Assembly: GCA_937901265.1 (NCBI GenBank)
Contig: CALCHA010000322.1
Coordinates: forward strand, 1 to 5,959
Source: an uncultured Phycisphaerales bacterium
GTDB lineage: Bacteria; Planctomycetota; Phycisphaerae; WQYP01
Reading direction: 5' to 3'
Length of the DNA stretch: 5,959 nucleotides
Part shown: in pieces, positions 1-5,959 of the stretch
Position numbering within the stretch: position 1 is the stretch's first letter
Layout of the letters: every line of letters begins with the position of its first letter
Position numbers and translations under genes: made by a program
Notes under the pieces: model-generated
The model's database searches: none
Told to the model about the DNA's origin: nothing
What the model saw: the letters and a program-made list of their open reading frames with translations, nothing else

Positions 1-776
1 AGGTGCTGTTTCCGATCGTCGTCATCATCCTCGCGGTGCAGTGCCTCATCGGCATCATTTACACGGCACTGGTGGCATGGGTGCAGTTCGACATCAAGCG
101 GGTGATCGCCTACTCCTCCGTATCGCATCTGGGTGCCTGCGTCCTGGGAATGTTGGCCCTCAACGCGGCCGGGATGGGCGGGTCGGTGCTGTACATGATC
201 AACCATGGCATCGTCAGCGGTGCGTTGTTTTTGATCATCGGGATGATCTATCACCGGTACCATACCCGCGACATCCGGGAACTGTCGGGCCTTGCGCGGG
301 CGATGCCGCGGCTGGCGTTTTTCCTGGTGCTGTTCACGATGGCGGCGGTCGGGCTGCCAGGGCTGAACGGCTTCGTGAGCGAGTTTCTGGTGATCGTGGG
401 GGCCTTCACCAGCAGCAAGCTGGGCGCGGTCTACGGGATCGTCGCGGCGATCGGAATTATTTTAAGCGCGGTCTACATGCTGCGGTTCACCAGTACGCTG
501 TTGTTTGGGCCGCTGTATTATCCGGTGCTGACCTCCGAGAAGGAGACGCACGAGACGGTGCATCCGAAGTACGTCATGGGCGGGGACATCACCGGCCGCG
601 AGGTGGCGGTTCTCACCCCCCTGGCGATCGCGGTGCTGGTCCTGGGCATCTATCCCGGACCCGTCCTCAAGGCGCTGGAGCGTCCGCTGGCGGCGATACG
701 CAACGCGCAGCCGGAGGTGGGGCAGGGGGTGGGGAGTGTTGCCGTGGCACCGGCCGTGGAGACGGCGTCGCGCTGA
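1..776 (+). CDS. nuoM: NADH-quinone oxidoreductase subunit M, C-terminal half (5' end outside window)
   Basis: Membrane subunit of respiratory complex I, one of the antiporter-like subunits that translocate protons while NADH or another donor reduces quinone. The reading frame is already open at the window edge; the GTG at position 3 is an internal codon, not a start. The 257 residues seen match the C-terminal half of an approximately 500-residue NuoM. The DIKR motif near residues 30-33 is followed by the YSSVSHLG signature; its Lys32 corresponds to the conserved proton-path lysine. INHG at 66-69 and GLPGLNGFVSEF at 117-128 follow; Glu127 corresponds to the conserved glutamate of the late transmembrane helix. 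About six or seven hydrophobic helices are visible, the last near 200-222 ending in LGIYPGP, typical of the family's end. A polar tail of about 30 residues follows. NuoL and NuoN are related alternatives, but these motifs fit NuoM best. nuoN, its usual downstream neighbour, is not next. Confidence 0.93.
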   Translation, partial: VLFPIVVIILAVQCLIGIIYTALVAWVQFDIKRVIAYSSVSHLGACVLGMLALNAAGMGGSVLYMINHGIVSGALFLIIGMIYHRYHTRDIRELSGLARAMPRLAFFLVLFTMAAVGLPGLNGFVSEFLVIVGAFTSSKLGAVYGIVAAIGIILSAVYMLRFTSTLLFGPLYYPVLTSEKETHETVHPKYVMGGDITGREVAVLTPLAIAVLVLGIYPGPVLKALERPLAAIRNAQPEVGQGVGSVAVAPAVETASR

Positions 777-804
777 GGGTGGGGGGGAAGGATCCGTTAT
801 GCCA

Positions 805-810
805 AGGGAG
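805..810 (+). promoter_or_regulatory. Shine-Dalgarno of the sugar isomerase gene; decides its start
   Basis: AGGGAG lies 8 nt upstream of the ATG at 819. A longer frame could begin at GTG 810, but that codon overlaps this purine motif and would leave no ribosome binding site at normal spacing. The ATG at 819 is therefore preferred. Confidence 0.7.
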
Positions 811-818
811 TGTCGCAG

Positions 819-2462
819 ATGGCCAAAGCACGGGTGGTGTATCTGGTGGCGTCGGGGGATTTGCGGGAGTCGGCAAACCGAGTGTGCGCCGCGGCCCAGC
901 TGGCGATGGAAAAGCAGATCACTGCGGCGTTTGCCGGGCTGGGCGTCACCCTCAAACGGGCGCATCCTGTCGAGCGCAACGGCCATCCTTTCATCGATTC
1001 GCAGAAGTATGGCATGGAGGTTTTTCGCTCCATTCCGACCGACGCACCCTTGGTGGTGGCCGAAGCGGTGTGGCAATATTCACACCATGTGCTCGCGGGG
1101 CTGCTAACACATCGGGGCCCAATCCTGACGGTCGCCAATTGGTCGGGGCAGTGGCCGGGGCTGGTGGGGATGCTGAACTTGAACGGATCGCTGACCAAGG
1201 CTGGAGTCACTTACGCGACGCTGTGGTCGGATGATTTCACCGACGAGCGTTTTTTGACCGGGCTGCGCGGGTGGCTGGAGAAGGGACCCTCCGGCGTCAA
1301 GCAGGACTTGCGACACGTCAGGAAAATGGAGAAAGCGGTGCTGCCGGCGGGGGCGATCAAATTGGGAGAGAAATTCGCGGCCGAGCTGCTGCGGGACAAG
1401 GCAATCATGGGGGTCTTCGATGAGGGGTGCATGGGGATGTTCAACGGCATCCTGCCCGACGAACTGCTGCACCCGACGGGAGTCTTCAAGGAACGCCTGA
1501 GCCAGTCCTCGCTTTTTGCCCGCATGGGAACCGTGAGCGATGCCGAGGCCCGGAAAGTCTACGAGTGGTACGTGCAAAAAGGGGTGACGTTCCGTCTGGG
1601 AACGCAGGACGAAACCGAGCTGACCGAATTGCAAATTCTGCAGCAATGCAAAATGTATATCGCAGCGGTGCGGATTGCGGACGAATTTGGCTGCGGCACC
1701 ATCGGGATTCAGTATCAGCAGGGCTTGAAGGATCTGGCACCTGCGAGTGATCTGGTCGAGGGCACGCTCAACAATGTCGAGCGCCCGCCGGTCTTCGCGG
1801 AGGGTGGCCGAGAGCTCTTTGCTGGCGAGGCCCTCCCGCACTTCAACGAGGTGGACGAGTGTGCCGGCCTGGACGGCCTGATCACCTATCGCCTGTGGAA
1901 GAAGCTGGGCTACGCCCCGGAAAATACACTGCACGATCTGCGCTGGGGGCGGCATTACACCGGCCCGGGGAAGCACGCCGATGGCAAGGCGGGGGTCGAT
2001 GCCTACGTGTGGGTCTTTGAAATTTCCGGCGCGGTGCCGCCGGCACATTTGATCGGCGGGTGGAGCGGCGTGACCTCGGAGCGGCAGCCGGGGATGTACT
2101 TCCGCCTCGGCGGCGGCACCATCAAGGGGATCAGCAAGCCCGGCTGGATCGTCTGGAGCCGGATCTACGTCGAGGGACGCGGTGGCAAGCAGCGGCTCAT
2201 GTTCGACACCGGCGTGGGCGAAGTCGTCGAGCTCCCCCCGGAGGAGACCCAGGAGCGCTGGCGCCTCACAACCAGCCAGTGGCCCATCATGCACGCCGTT
2301 CTGCAGGGAATCTCCCGCGAGCAGATGATGGCCAAACACCAGAGCAACCACATCCAGGTGGCCTATGTGCCGACCCGGAAGGATGCGGTCAAAGCCCTGG
2401 CGGCGAAAGCGGGGGCGATGCGCGGCCTTGGCGTCGGCGTGAACATCTGCGGAAATCTGTGA
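819..2462 (+). CDS. L-fucose/L-arabinose isomerase superfamily protein (aldose-ketose isomerase)
   Basis: Predicted cytosolic, metal-dependent isomerase interconverting an aldose (L-fucose, D-arabinose, L-arabinose or similar) and its ketose. The product is 547 aa from the ATG at 819, slightly shorter than E. coli FucI (591 aa). The N-terminal part (about 1-170) is a Rossmann-like region with the motif [11 protein letters not shown] at 104-114. The central domain holds [12 protein letters not shown] near 295-306, DLVEGTLNN at 311-319 and FNEVDE at 342-347. The C-terminal beta-rich domain (about 395-547) contains SNHIQVAY at 509-516. By position, Glu314, Asp346 (or Glu347) and His511 are my candidates for the Glu/Asp/His Mn2+ triad of FucI; this is inferred, not aligned. 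No signal peptide or membrane segment is seen. It starts 42 nt after nuoM and ends 30 nt before the GH42 gene, suggesting shared sugar use. The exact substrate cannot be read from the sequence, so I give no gene symbol. Confidence 0.82.
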   Translation: MAKARVVYLVASGDLRESANRVCAAAQLAMEKQITAAFAGLGVTLKRAHPVERNGHPFIDSQKYGMEVFRSIPTDAPLVVAEAVWQYSHHVLAGLLTHRGPILTVANWSGQWPGLVGMLNLNGSLTKAGVTYATLWSDDFTDERFLTGLRGWLEKGPSGVKQDLRHVRKMEKAVLPAGAIKLGEKFAAELLRDKAIMGVFDEGCMGMFNGILPDELLHPTGVFKERLSQSSLFARMGTVSDAEARKVYEWYVQKGVTFRLGTQDETELTELQILQQCKMYIAAVRIADEFGCGTIGIQYQQGLKDLAPASDLVEGTLNNVERPPVFAEGGRELFAGEALPHFNEVDECAGLDGLITYRLWKKLGYAPENTLHDLRWGRHYTGPGKHADGKAGVDAYVWVFEISGAVPPAHLIGGWSGVTSERQPGMYFRLGGGTIKGISKPGWIVWSRIYVEGRGGKQRLMFDTGVGEVVELPPEETQERWRLTTSQWPIMHAVLQGISREQMMAKHQSNHIQVAYVPTRKDAVKALAAKAGAMRGLGVGVNICGNL

Positions 2463-2492
2463 CTGGTCGGTTCAAAACGCTGGAGGAAAAAC

Positions 2493-4649
2493 ATGGCAGC
2501 ATGGCGGATGGTCGCGACGATGGCGTTGGCGGCGGCGGTGGCGGGATGCACCATGGCCACGGGAGGGCCCTCGGTATTGCAAAAGCTGCCAACGTCGCAG
2601 GCAGATCTGTCCGCGGCGGCGCGCGACCGCTGGTTCCCCGCGGCCGACATGATGCGCATCGGCGTCTACTACTATCCGGAGAGCTGGCCCGAAACCCAGT
2701 GGGCACGCGACATCGACAACATCAAAAGCCTGCACATGGAATTCGTCCACCTTGGCGAGTTTGCCTGGACCTTCCTGGAGCCCGAAGAAGGAAAATTTGA
2801 TTTCTCGTGGCTCGACCGCGTGGTGAAACTGTGCGCCGATCGTGGGCTCAAGGTGGTGCTTTGTACCCCCAGTGCCGCCCCCCCTGTGTGGCTCAGCAAA
2901 AACCATCCCGAGGTGCTGATGGTCGATGCGACCGGTCGCACCATGGAGCATGGCACCCGGCAGCAGGGCAACTGGAGCTCGCCCCTCTATCGCGCCTATG
3001 TGCAGCGGATCGATGAGAAGCTCGCGGAGCACTACGGCAACAACCCGGCCGTGTGGGGATGGCAGATCGACAACGAGTTGAGTCACTACGGAAAAGAGCC
3101 CTCCTTTGACCCCGACAGCCAGGCAAGCTTTCGCCGCTGGCTGGAGGCAAAGTACGGAACGATCGACGCTCTGAACCGGGATTGGGGCGATGCTTTCTGG
3201 TCGCAGCGCTATCAGAATTTCTCACAGATCCGCCTTCCCAATGCCAAGGAACTGGTGGCCCAGGTGAACCAGCATGCCATCCTGGATTCGCAGCGCTGGT
3301 TCGCCGATGAGGCCGCCGACTACCTGCGTATGCAGGCCGACGCGCTGCGCACGGGCGTCGGTCATCGGCAGTGGGTGACGACCAACTTCATGCACGATTT
3401 CGCCGCGGTGGATCCGACCAGGTCGGCGAAAGATCTGGACCTCGCCACGCTCACGATTTACCCCGCCCACGGCAATCTCAACGAGGGGCCCCTGGGATTT
3501 CGCATGGGCAGCGCGGCCACCATGTCCTTTGCCCATGACTTTTTCCGCAACATCAATGGCATCGGCGGGGTGATGGAACTCCAGCCCGGGCAGGTGAACT
3601 GGGGCGATGTGAATCCGCAGCCCTACCCCGGTGCCGTCCACATGTGGCTTATGCGGGGGTTCGCCGCCGGCGACAGCCTCGCCTGCACCTACCGCTTTCG
3701 CGAGACGCTGACGGGGCCCGAGCAGTATCACTATGGCCTGGTGGGCACCGACGGAGTCACCCCCTCGACCGGCGGCCAGCAGTACCGGCAGGCCGCGGAG
3801 GAAATTGAGAAACTACGGACCCTGCGCCAGCCCAATGCGGCCATACCCGCGGAATATGCCGCGCGGCGCACCGCATTTCTATACAACTTCGAGAACCGCT
3901 GGGACATCGACAACCACAAGCAGAACGTCGCGTGGGACACCTATGCCCACATGCTCAAGCTTTACAGCGGCCTGAAACGTGCCGGCGCACCGGTCGATGT
4001 GCTCGCGGAAGACAAGAACTGGGAAAAATATCCCTTCGTCGTCGCGCCGGCCTATCAACTGGTGGATGAAAAGCTCGTCAACCGCTGGAAGGCCTACGTC
4101 GAGGGCGGGGGAAACCTCGTCCTGACCTGCCGGACCGGCGAGAAAGATCGGCGAGGCTGGTTGTGGGAAGGTCCCTGGGCGATGCCCATTCTCGATCTCA
4201 TCGGGGCGGAGATTGCCTTCTATGACACCCTTCCCGCACCAAATGTCGGGCATGTGAAAACCGACAAGGGAACCTACGGATGGGCGAGCTGGGGTGAGAT
4301 TCTCACCCCCGGAGAAGGCACCACCACCCTCGCGACCCACGCCGACCAGTATTATGCGGGCCGTCCGGCGGCCGTCACGCGCAAGCTCGGCAGGGGAACC
4401 GTCACCTACATTGGCGTGGATTCCCAGGATGGCGGTCTGGAGGCCGACCTGCTGCAGGACGTCTTCGCCCGGGCTGGCGTGAAAACCCAGCAGTTCGCTG
4501 AGGGGTTCATGGTGGACTGGCGCGACGGCTTCTGGATCGCCACCAACTTTTCCGACAAAGCCCAGGCCGCGCCGACGGCCGGTGCGCCGCTGATTTTCGG
4601 CGATGCGGAAGTTCCGCCGGCCGGTGTGACGGTGTGGCAGGCCCGCTGA
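2493..4649 (+). CDS. GH42 beta-galactosidase-family glycosidase, predicted lipoprotein
   Basis: Retaining glycoside hydrolase family 42 enzyme that removes terminal beta-D-galactose; some members instead act on alpha-L-arabinopyranosides. GGAGG at 2482-2486 is 6 nt before the ATG. Residues 1-18 form a short signal with Arg5, a hydrophobic core and lipobox VAGC, Cys19 being the lipidation site, so the enzyme is probably membrane-anchored outside the cytoplasm. The TIM-barrel domain spans about 55-430: YYPESWP at 60-66, WQIDNE at 190-195 with acid/base Glu195 after Asn194, and MELQPGQVNW at 361-370 with nucleophile Glu362. Arg156, Trp236, Tyr323, Trp370, Glu410 and His413 fit known subsite residues. 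A trimerisation-type domain (about 458-665) and a small C-terminal beta domain (about 668-718) complete the usual architecture. At 718 aa it is full length. The zinc-binding cysteine cluster of some GH42 enzymes is absent around 145-165. It sits between the isomerase gene and a small unknown gene, probably in one operon. Confidence 0.92.
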   Translation: MAAWRMVATMALAAAVAGCTMATGGPSVLQKLPTSQADLSAAARDRWFPAADMMRIGVYYYPESWPETQWARDIDNIKSLHMEFVHLGEFAWTFLEPEEGKFDFSWLDRVVKLCADRGLKVVLCTPSAAPPVWLSKNHPEVLMVDATGRTMEHGTRQQGNWSSPLYRAYVQRIDEKLAEHYGNNPAVWGWQIDNELSHYGKEPSFDPDSQASFRRWLEAKYGTIDALNRDWGDAFWSQRYQNFSQIRLPNAKELVAQVNQHAILDSQRWFADEAADYLRMQADALRTGVGHRQWVTTNFMHDFAAVDPTRSAKDLDLATLTIYPAHGNLNEGPLGFRMGSAATMSFAHDFFRNINGIGGVMELQPGQVNWGDVNPQPYPGAVHMWLMRGFAAGDSLACTYRFRETLTGPEQYHYGLVGTDGVTPSTGGQQYRQAAEEIEKLRTLRQPNAAIPAEYAARRTAFLYNFENRWDIDNHKQNVAWDTYAHMLKLYSGLKRAGAPVDVLAEDKNWEKYPFVVAPAYQLVDEKLVNRWKAYVEGGGNLVLTCRTGEKDRRGWLWEGPWAMPILDLIGAEIAFYDTLPAPNVGHVKTDKGTYGWASWGEILTPGEGTTTLATHADQYYAGRPAAVTRKLGRGTVTYIGVDSQDGGLEADLLQDVFARAGVKTQQFAEGFMVDWRDGFWIATNFSDKAQAAPTAGAPLIFGDAEVPPAGVTVWQAR

Positions 4650-4661
4650 GGGCCTCTAACC

Positions 4662-4668
4662 AAAAGGA
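4662..4668 (+). promoter_or_regulatory. Shine-Dalgarno of the small unknown gene; decides its start
   Basis: AAAAGGA lies 7 nt before the ATG at 4676. The frame is also open further upstream to a GTG at 4634 inside the GH42 coding region, but that start has no such motif. The ATG gives a clean non-overlapping gene. Confidence 0.65.
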
Positions 4669-4675
4669 CAACGAT

Positions 4676-5014
4676 ATGGCGACGCGCGAAGAATTTCTGC
4701 GGGAGGTGTGGGGAGACATGATCGACAAGCCGCTGGAAGGCCACTGGATTGATACGATGATGAAGAGCGCCAAAGCTCGCGCCGATGCCCCCTTTGCCGA
4801 TGTGGGCATGGCGGTCGATCGCCTGCTCAAGCTCGGTGCGAAGCGCGAGGACCTCTCCATCATCGCCCGATGGGCCGGATATGAAGCCGTGTTCTCCACA
4901 CTCTTTTCCCTTGATGATGCCACACCCGACGGCGGCGTGACAGGCCTCTATTCCGATCTGCTCGCCGCCGATCCGACCGGCCGCGCCGGCCGCCCGGAGG
5001 TTTCAGGCGAGTGA
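4676..5014 (+). CDS. Small conserved-looking protein of unknown function (112 aa)
   Basis: I cannot assign a function. The 112-residue product has no signal peptide, membrane segment or cysteine and should be a soluble, mostly helical cytosolic protein. Visible features are an acidic/basic N-terminal helix (about 3-35, with GHWIDTMM at 22-29), a central helical stretch (about 38-55), a third helix with ARWAGYEAVFSTLFSLDD at 64-81, and a closing segment LLAADPTGRAGRPE at 95-108. The third helix and the ending look like the conserved core of a small domain-of-unknown-function family (possibly DUF6547, from memory and unverified). Translation evidence is good: an AAAAGGA ribosome binding site, a 26-nt gap from the GH42 gene, and codon use like its neighbours. 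Its placement suggests co-transcription with the glycosidase and isomerase, but nothing links it to sugar metabolism by sequence. Confidence 0.75.
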   Translation: MATREEFLREVWGDMIDKPLEGHWIDTMMKSAKARADAPFADVGMAVDRLLKLGAKREDLSIIARWAGYEAVFSTLFSLDDATPDGGVTGLYSDLLAADPTGRAGRPEVSGE

Positions 5015-5026
5015 GTCGGGCGGCCG
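4987..5026 (+). repeat. Perfect 10-bp GC-only inverted repeat around the stop codon of the small gene
   Basis: The left arm CGGCCGCCCG (4987-4996) is exactly complementary to the right arm CGGGCGGCCG (5017-5026), with a 20-nt loop that contains the TGA stop at 5012-5014. The left arm is coding (conserved-looking Gly-Arg-Pro segment) and the right arm is intergenic. No T-run follows directly, so it is not a textbook intrinsic terminator; an mRNA 3'-end stabiliser, a U-less terminator or a Rho-related element are possible. The pairing is seen in the sequence; the role is inferred. Confidence 0.6.
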
Positions 5027-5037
5027 CACCGCGAGGG

Positions 5038-5046
5038 TGATACAAT
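5038..5046 (+). promoter_or_regulatory. Candidate extended -10 promoter for dapA
   Basis: TGATACAAT matches the extended -10 form TGnTAtaAT with one mismatch in the hexamer, and sits in an otherwise GC-rich gap. No good -35 box is present 16-18 nt upstream, where the right arm of the inverted repeat lies. Transcription would begin near 5053, giving a leader of about 50 nt before the dapA ATG. This is a single-motif prediction. Confidence 0.35.
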
Positions 5047-5052
5047 GCTCCT

Positions 5053-5089
5053 CCCACCGGTCGGCACCGGCGGGTACGCGCGGTTTTTT
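5053..5089 (+). terminator. Imperfect hairpin followed by T6, possible weak terminator or leader attenuator
   Basis: CCCACCGG (5053-5060) can pair with CCGGCGGG (5067-5074) through seven G-C pairs and one A-C mismatch around a 6-nt loop. Nine nucleotides later there is a T6 run (5084-5089). The gap between stem and T-run is long for an efficient intrinsic terminator. It could end transcripts of the upstream operon, or lie inside the dapA leader if the promoter at 5038-5046 is real. Confidence 0.3.
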
Positions 5090-5102
5090 CCATGGAGCAG
5101 TC

Positions 5103-5959
5103 ATGTTTTCCGGTTCGCTCACGGCGTTGGTAACCCCTTTTCGCGGCGGGAAGTTCGATCGCGCGGCTTTTGAGAAGCAGATCGAGTTCCAGGCCAAGGG
5201 CGGCACCAATGGCATCGTGCCCGTCGGAACCACCGGCGAATCCCCCACGCTTTCCCACGAAGAGCACCACGAAGTGATCGAGCTGGCCGTACGCGCCGCC
5301 AAAGGAACCGGCATGAAGGTCCTCGCCGGCACCGGCAGCAACGCCACCGACGAGGCCCTCGATTTGACCGCGTTCGCCAAGCGCGTCGGTGCCGATGGGG
5401 CCCTTATCGTCAATCCTTATTACAACAAGCCCACTCAGGAAGGCATGTATCGGCACTTTGCCGAGATCGCCCGCAAGGTCGATCTGCCCATCGTCCTCTA
5501 CAATATTCCCGGGCGCACCGGCGTGACCATGGCCGGCGCGACGGTGGGGCGACTGGCCCGCGAATTCAAAAATATCGTGGCCATGAAAGAAGCGACCGGC
5601 CTGCTCGATTCCTGCAGCGAGCTCTGCGCGATGAATTTTCCGGTCCTCTCGGGCGATGATTCGCTCACGCTGCCGATGATGGCGGTGGGAGCGGTGGGCG
5701 TCATCAGCGTCGCGAGCAACATTATTCCCAAGCAGATTCGCCGCATGGTTGATGCGGCCCGCGACAACAACTTTGCCGACGCCCGGGAAATTCACCTGCA
5801 GATGTTTCCGCTGATCAAGTCGCTGTTTCTCGAGGGAAACCCCATGGGCATCAAGACGGCGATGCAGATACTGGGCCGCGACACCGGCGAAATGCGCCTG
5901 CCGTTGTGCGAGGTGTCAGCCGGCACGCGCTCGCTGCTGCACGCAGCATTGTTCAATGC
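5103..5959 (+). CDS. dapA: 4-hydroxy-tetrahydrodipicolinate synthase (3' end outside window)
   Basis: Cytosolic aldolase-type enzyme that condenses pyruvate with L-aspartate semialdehyde, the first committed step of the diaminopimelate/lysine branch supplying peptidoglycan and lysine. GGAG at 5094-5097 is 5 nt before the ATG at 5103; the ATG at 5092 is out of frame. The frame stays open to the window end, giving 285 residues against about 290-300 for the family, so only the last few are missing. The diagnostic residues are all present: GTTGES at 42-47 with Thr43 and Thr44, Tyr107 of NPYYNKP, Tyr133 and Arg138 in YNIPGRTG, and Schiff-base Lys162 in MKEATG. Arg138, which binds the carboxylate of aspartate semialdehyde, favours true DapA over related N-acetylneuraminate or keto-deoxy-sugar aldolases. 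It is separated from the sugar genes by a structured 88-nt gap and is probably expressed separately. Confidence 0.94.
   Translation, partial: MFSGSLTALVTPFRGGKFDRAAFEKQIEFQAKGGTNGIVPVGTTGESPTLSHEEHHEVIELAVRAAKGTGMKVLAGTGSNATDEALDLTAFAKRVGADGALIVNPYYNKPTQEGMYRHFAEIARKVDLPIVLYNIPGRTGVTMAGATVGRLAREFKNIVAMKEATGLLDSCSELCAMNFPVLSGDDSLTLPMMAVGAVGVISVASNIIPKQIRRMVDAARDNNFADAREIHLQMFPLIKSLFLEGNPMGIKTAMQILGRDTGEMRLPLCEVSAGTRSLLHAALFN

Noticed and set aside
501..522. TTGTTT and TATTAT as a promoter inside nuoM for the sugar genes
   Set aside because: The two hexamers are only 9 nt apart, far from the usual 16-18 nt, and there is no TGn extension in the right place.
810..818. GTG at 810 as the isomerase start
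   Set aside because: It overlaps the AGGGAG Shine-Dalgarno motif that is well spaced for the ATG at 819.
41..1234. Long + strand open frame overlapping nuoM and the isomerase gene
   Set aside because: It crosses two well-supported genes in another frame, is very rich in Gly and Arg, and shows no family motif. It is a high-GC shadow frame.
1104..2351. 415-residue open frame on the - strand inside the isomerase gene
   Set aside because: It lies fully antisense to a gene with strong family motifs, has no recognisable domain, and such frames are expected at this GC content.
2472..3086. 204-residue open frame on the - strand at the start of the GH42 gene
   Set aside because: It is antisense to the signal peptide and barrel of a clear GH42 protein, with no motif and no plausible start context.
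4860..5795. 311-residue open frame on the - strand across the dapA start and the gap
   Set aside because: It is antisense to dapA, with no family signature. The intergenic part is better explained by hairpins and a ribosome binding site for dapA.
5103..5959. dapA product as a sugar-acid aldolase (keto-deoxy-sugar type) belonging to the neighbouring sugar pathway
   Set aside because: The YNIPGRTG motif with Arg138 and the full DapA active-site set point to true dihydrodipicolinate synthase, and a structured gap separates it from the sugar genes.

Overview
The window is a GC-rich bacterial chromosomal segment with five genes, all on the + strand and all intact except where the window edges cut them. 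In order: the 3' part of nuoM (a proton-pumping subunit of respiratory complex I); a complete sugar isomerase of the L-fucose/L-arabinose isomerase superfamily; a complete GH42 beta-galactosidase-type glycosidase with a lipoprotein signal peptide; a complete small cytosolic protein of unknown function (112 aa); and dapA (4-hydroxy-tetrahydrodipicolinate synthase), which lacks only its last few codons. No RNA gene, mobile element, CRISPR array or phage gene is visible.

Organism: the NuoM sequence style, the lipoprotein glycosidase beside a fucose-isomerase-like protein, and the high GC suggest a free-living carbohydrate-degrading bacterium. My best guess is the Planctomycetes or a relative in the PVC group. 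This rests on remembered family resemblance, not a search, and is held at low to moderate confidence.

Layout: gaps between the first four genes are 42, 30 and 26 nt (using the starts chosen here). Each of the three internal genes has a clear Shine-Dalgarno sequence, and I see no convincing promoter or terminator in those gaps. The isomerase, glycosidase and small gene therefore look co-transcribed, possibly by read-through from the nuo genes. The likely division of labour is that the membrane-anchored GH42 enzyme removes terminal galactose-type or L-arabinopyranose-type sugars outside the cytoplasm, and the cytosolic isomerase converts an imported aldose to a ketose. No transporter, sugar kinase or aldolase is in the window, so the pathway is not closed.

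The junction before dapA differs. Starting at the end of the small gene, about 110 nt hold a perfect 10-bp all-GC inverted repeat around the stop codon, an extended -10-like element, a second imperfect hairpin and a T6 run, then the dapA ribosome binding site. This looks like a transcription-unit boundary, with dapA possibly expressed from its own promoter. It is the most structured non-coding stretch in the window. I found no clearly undescribed system. The points most worth checking are this junction, the substrate of the isomerase/GH42 pair, and the small unknown gene.
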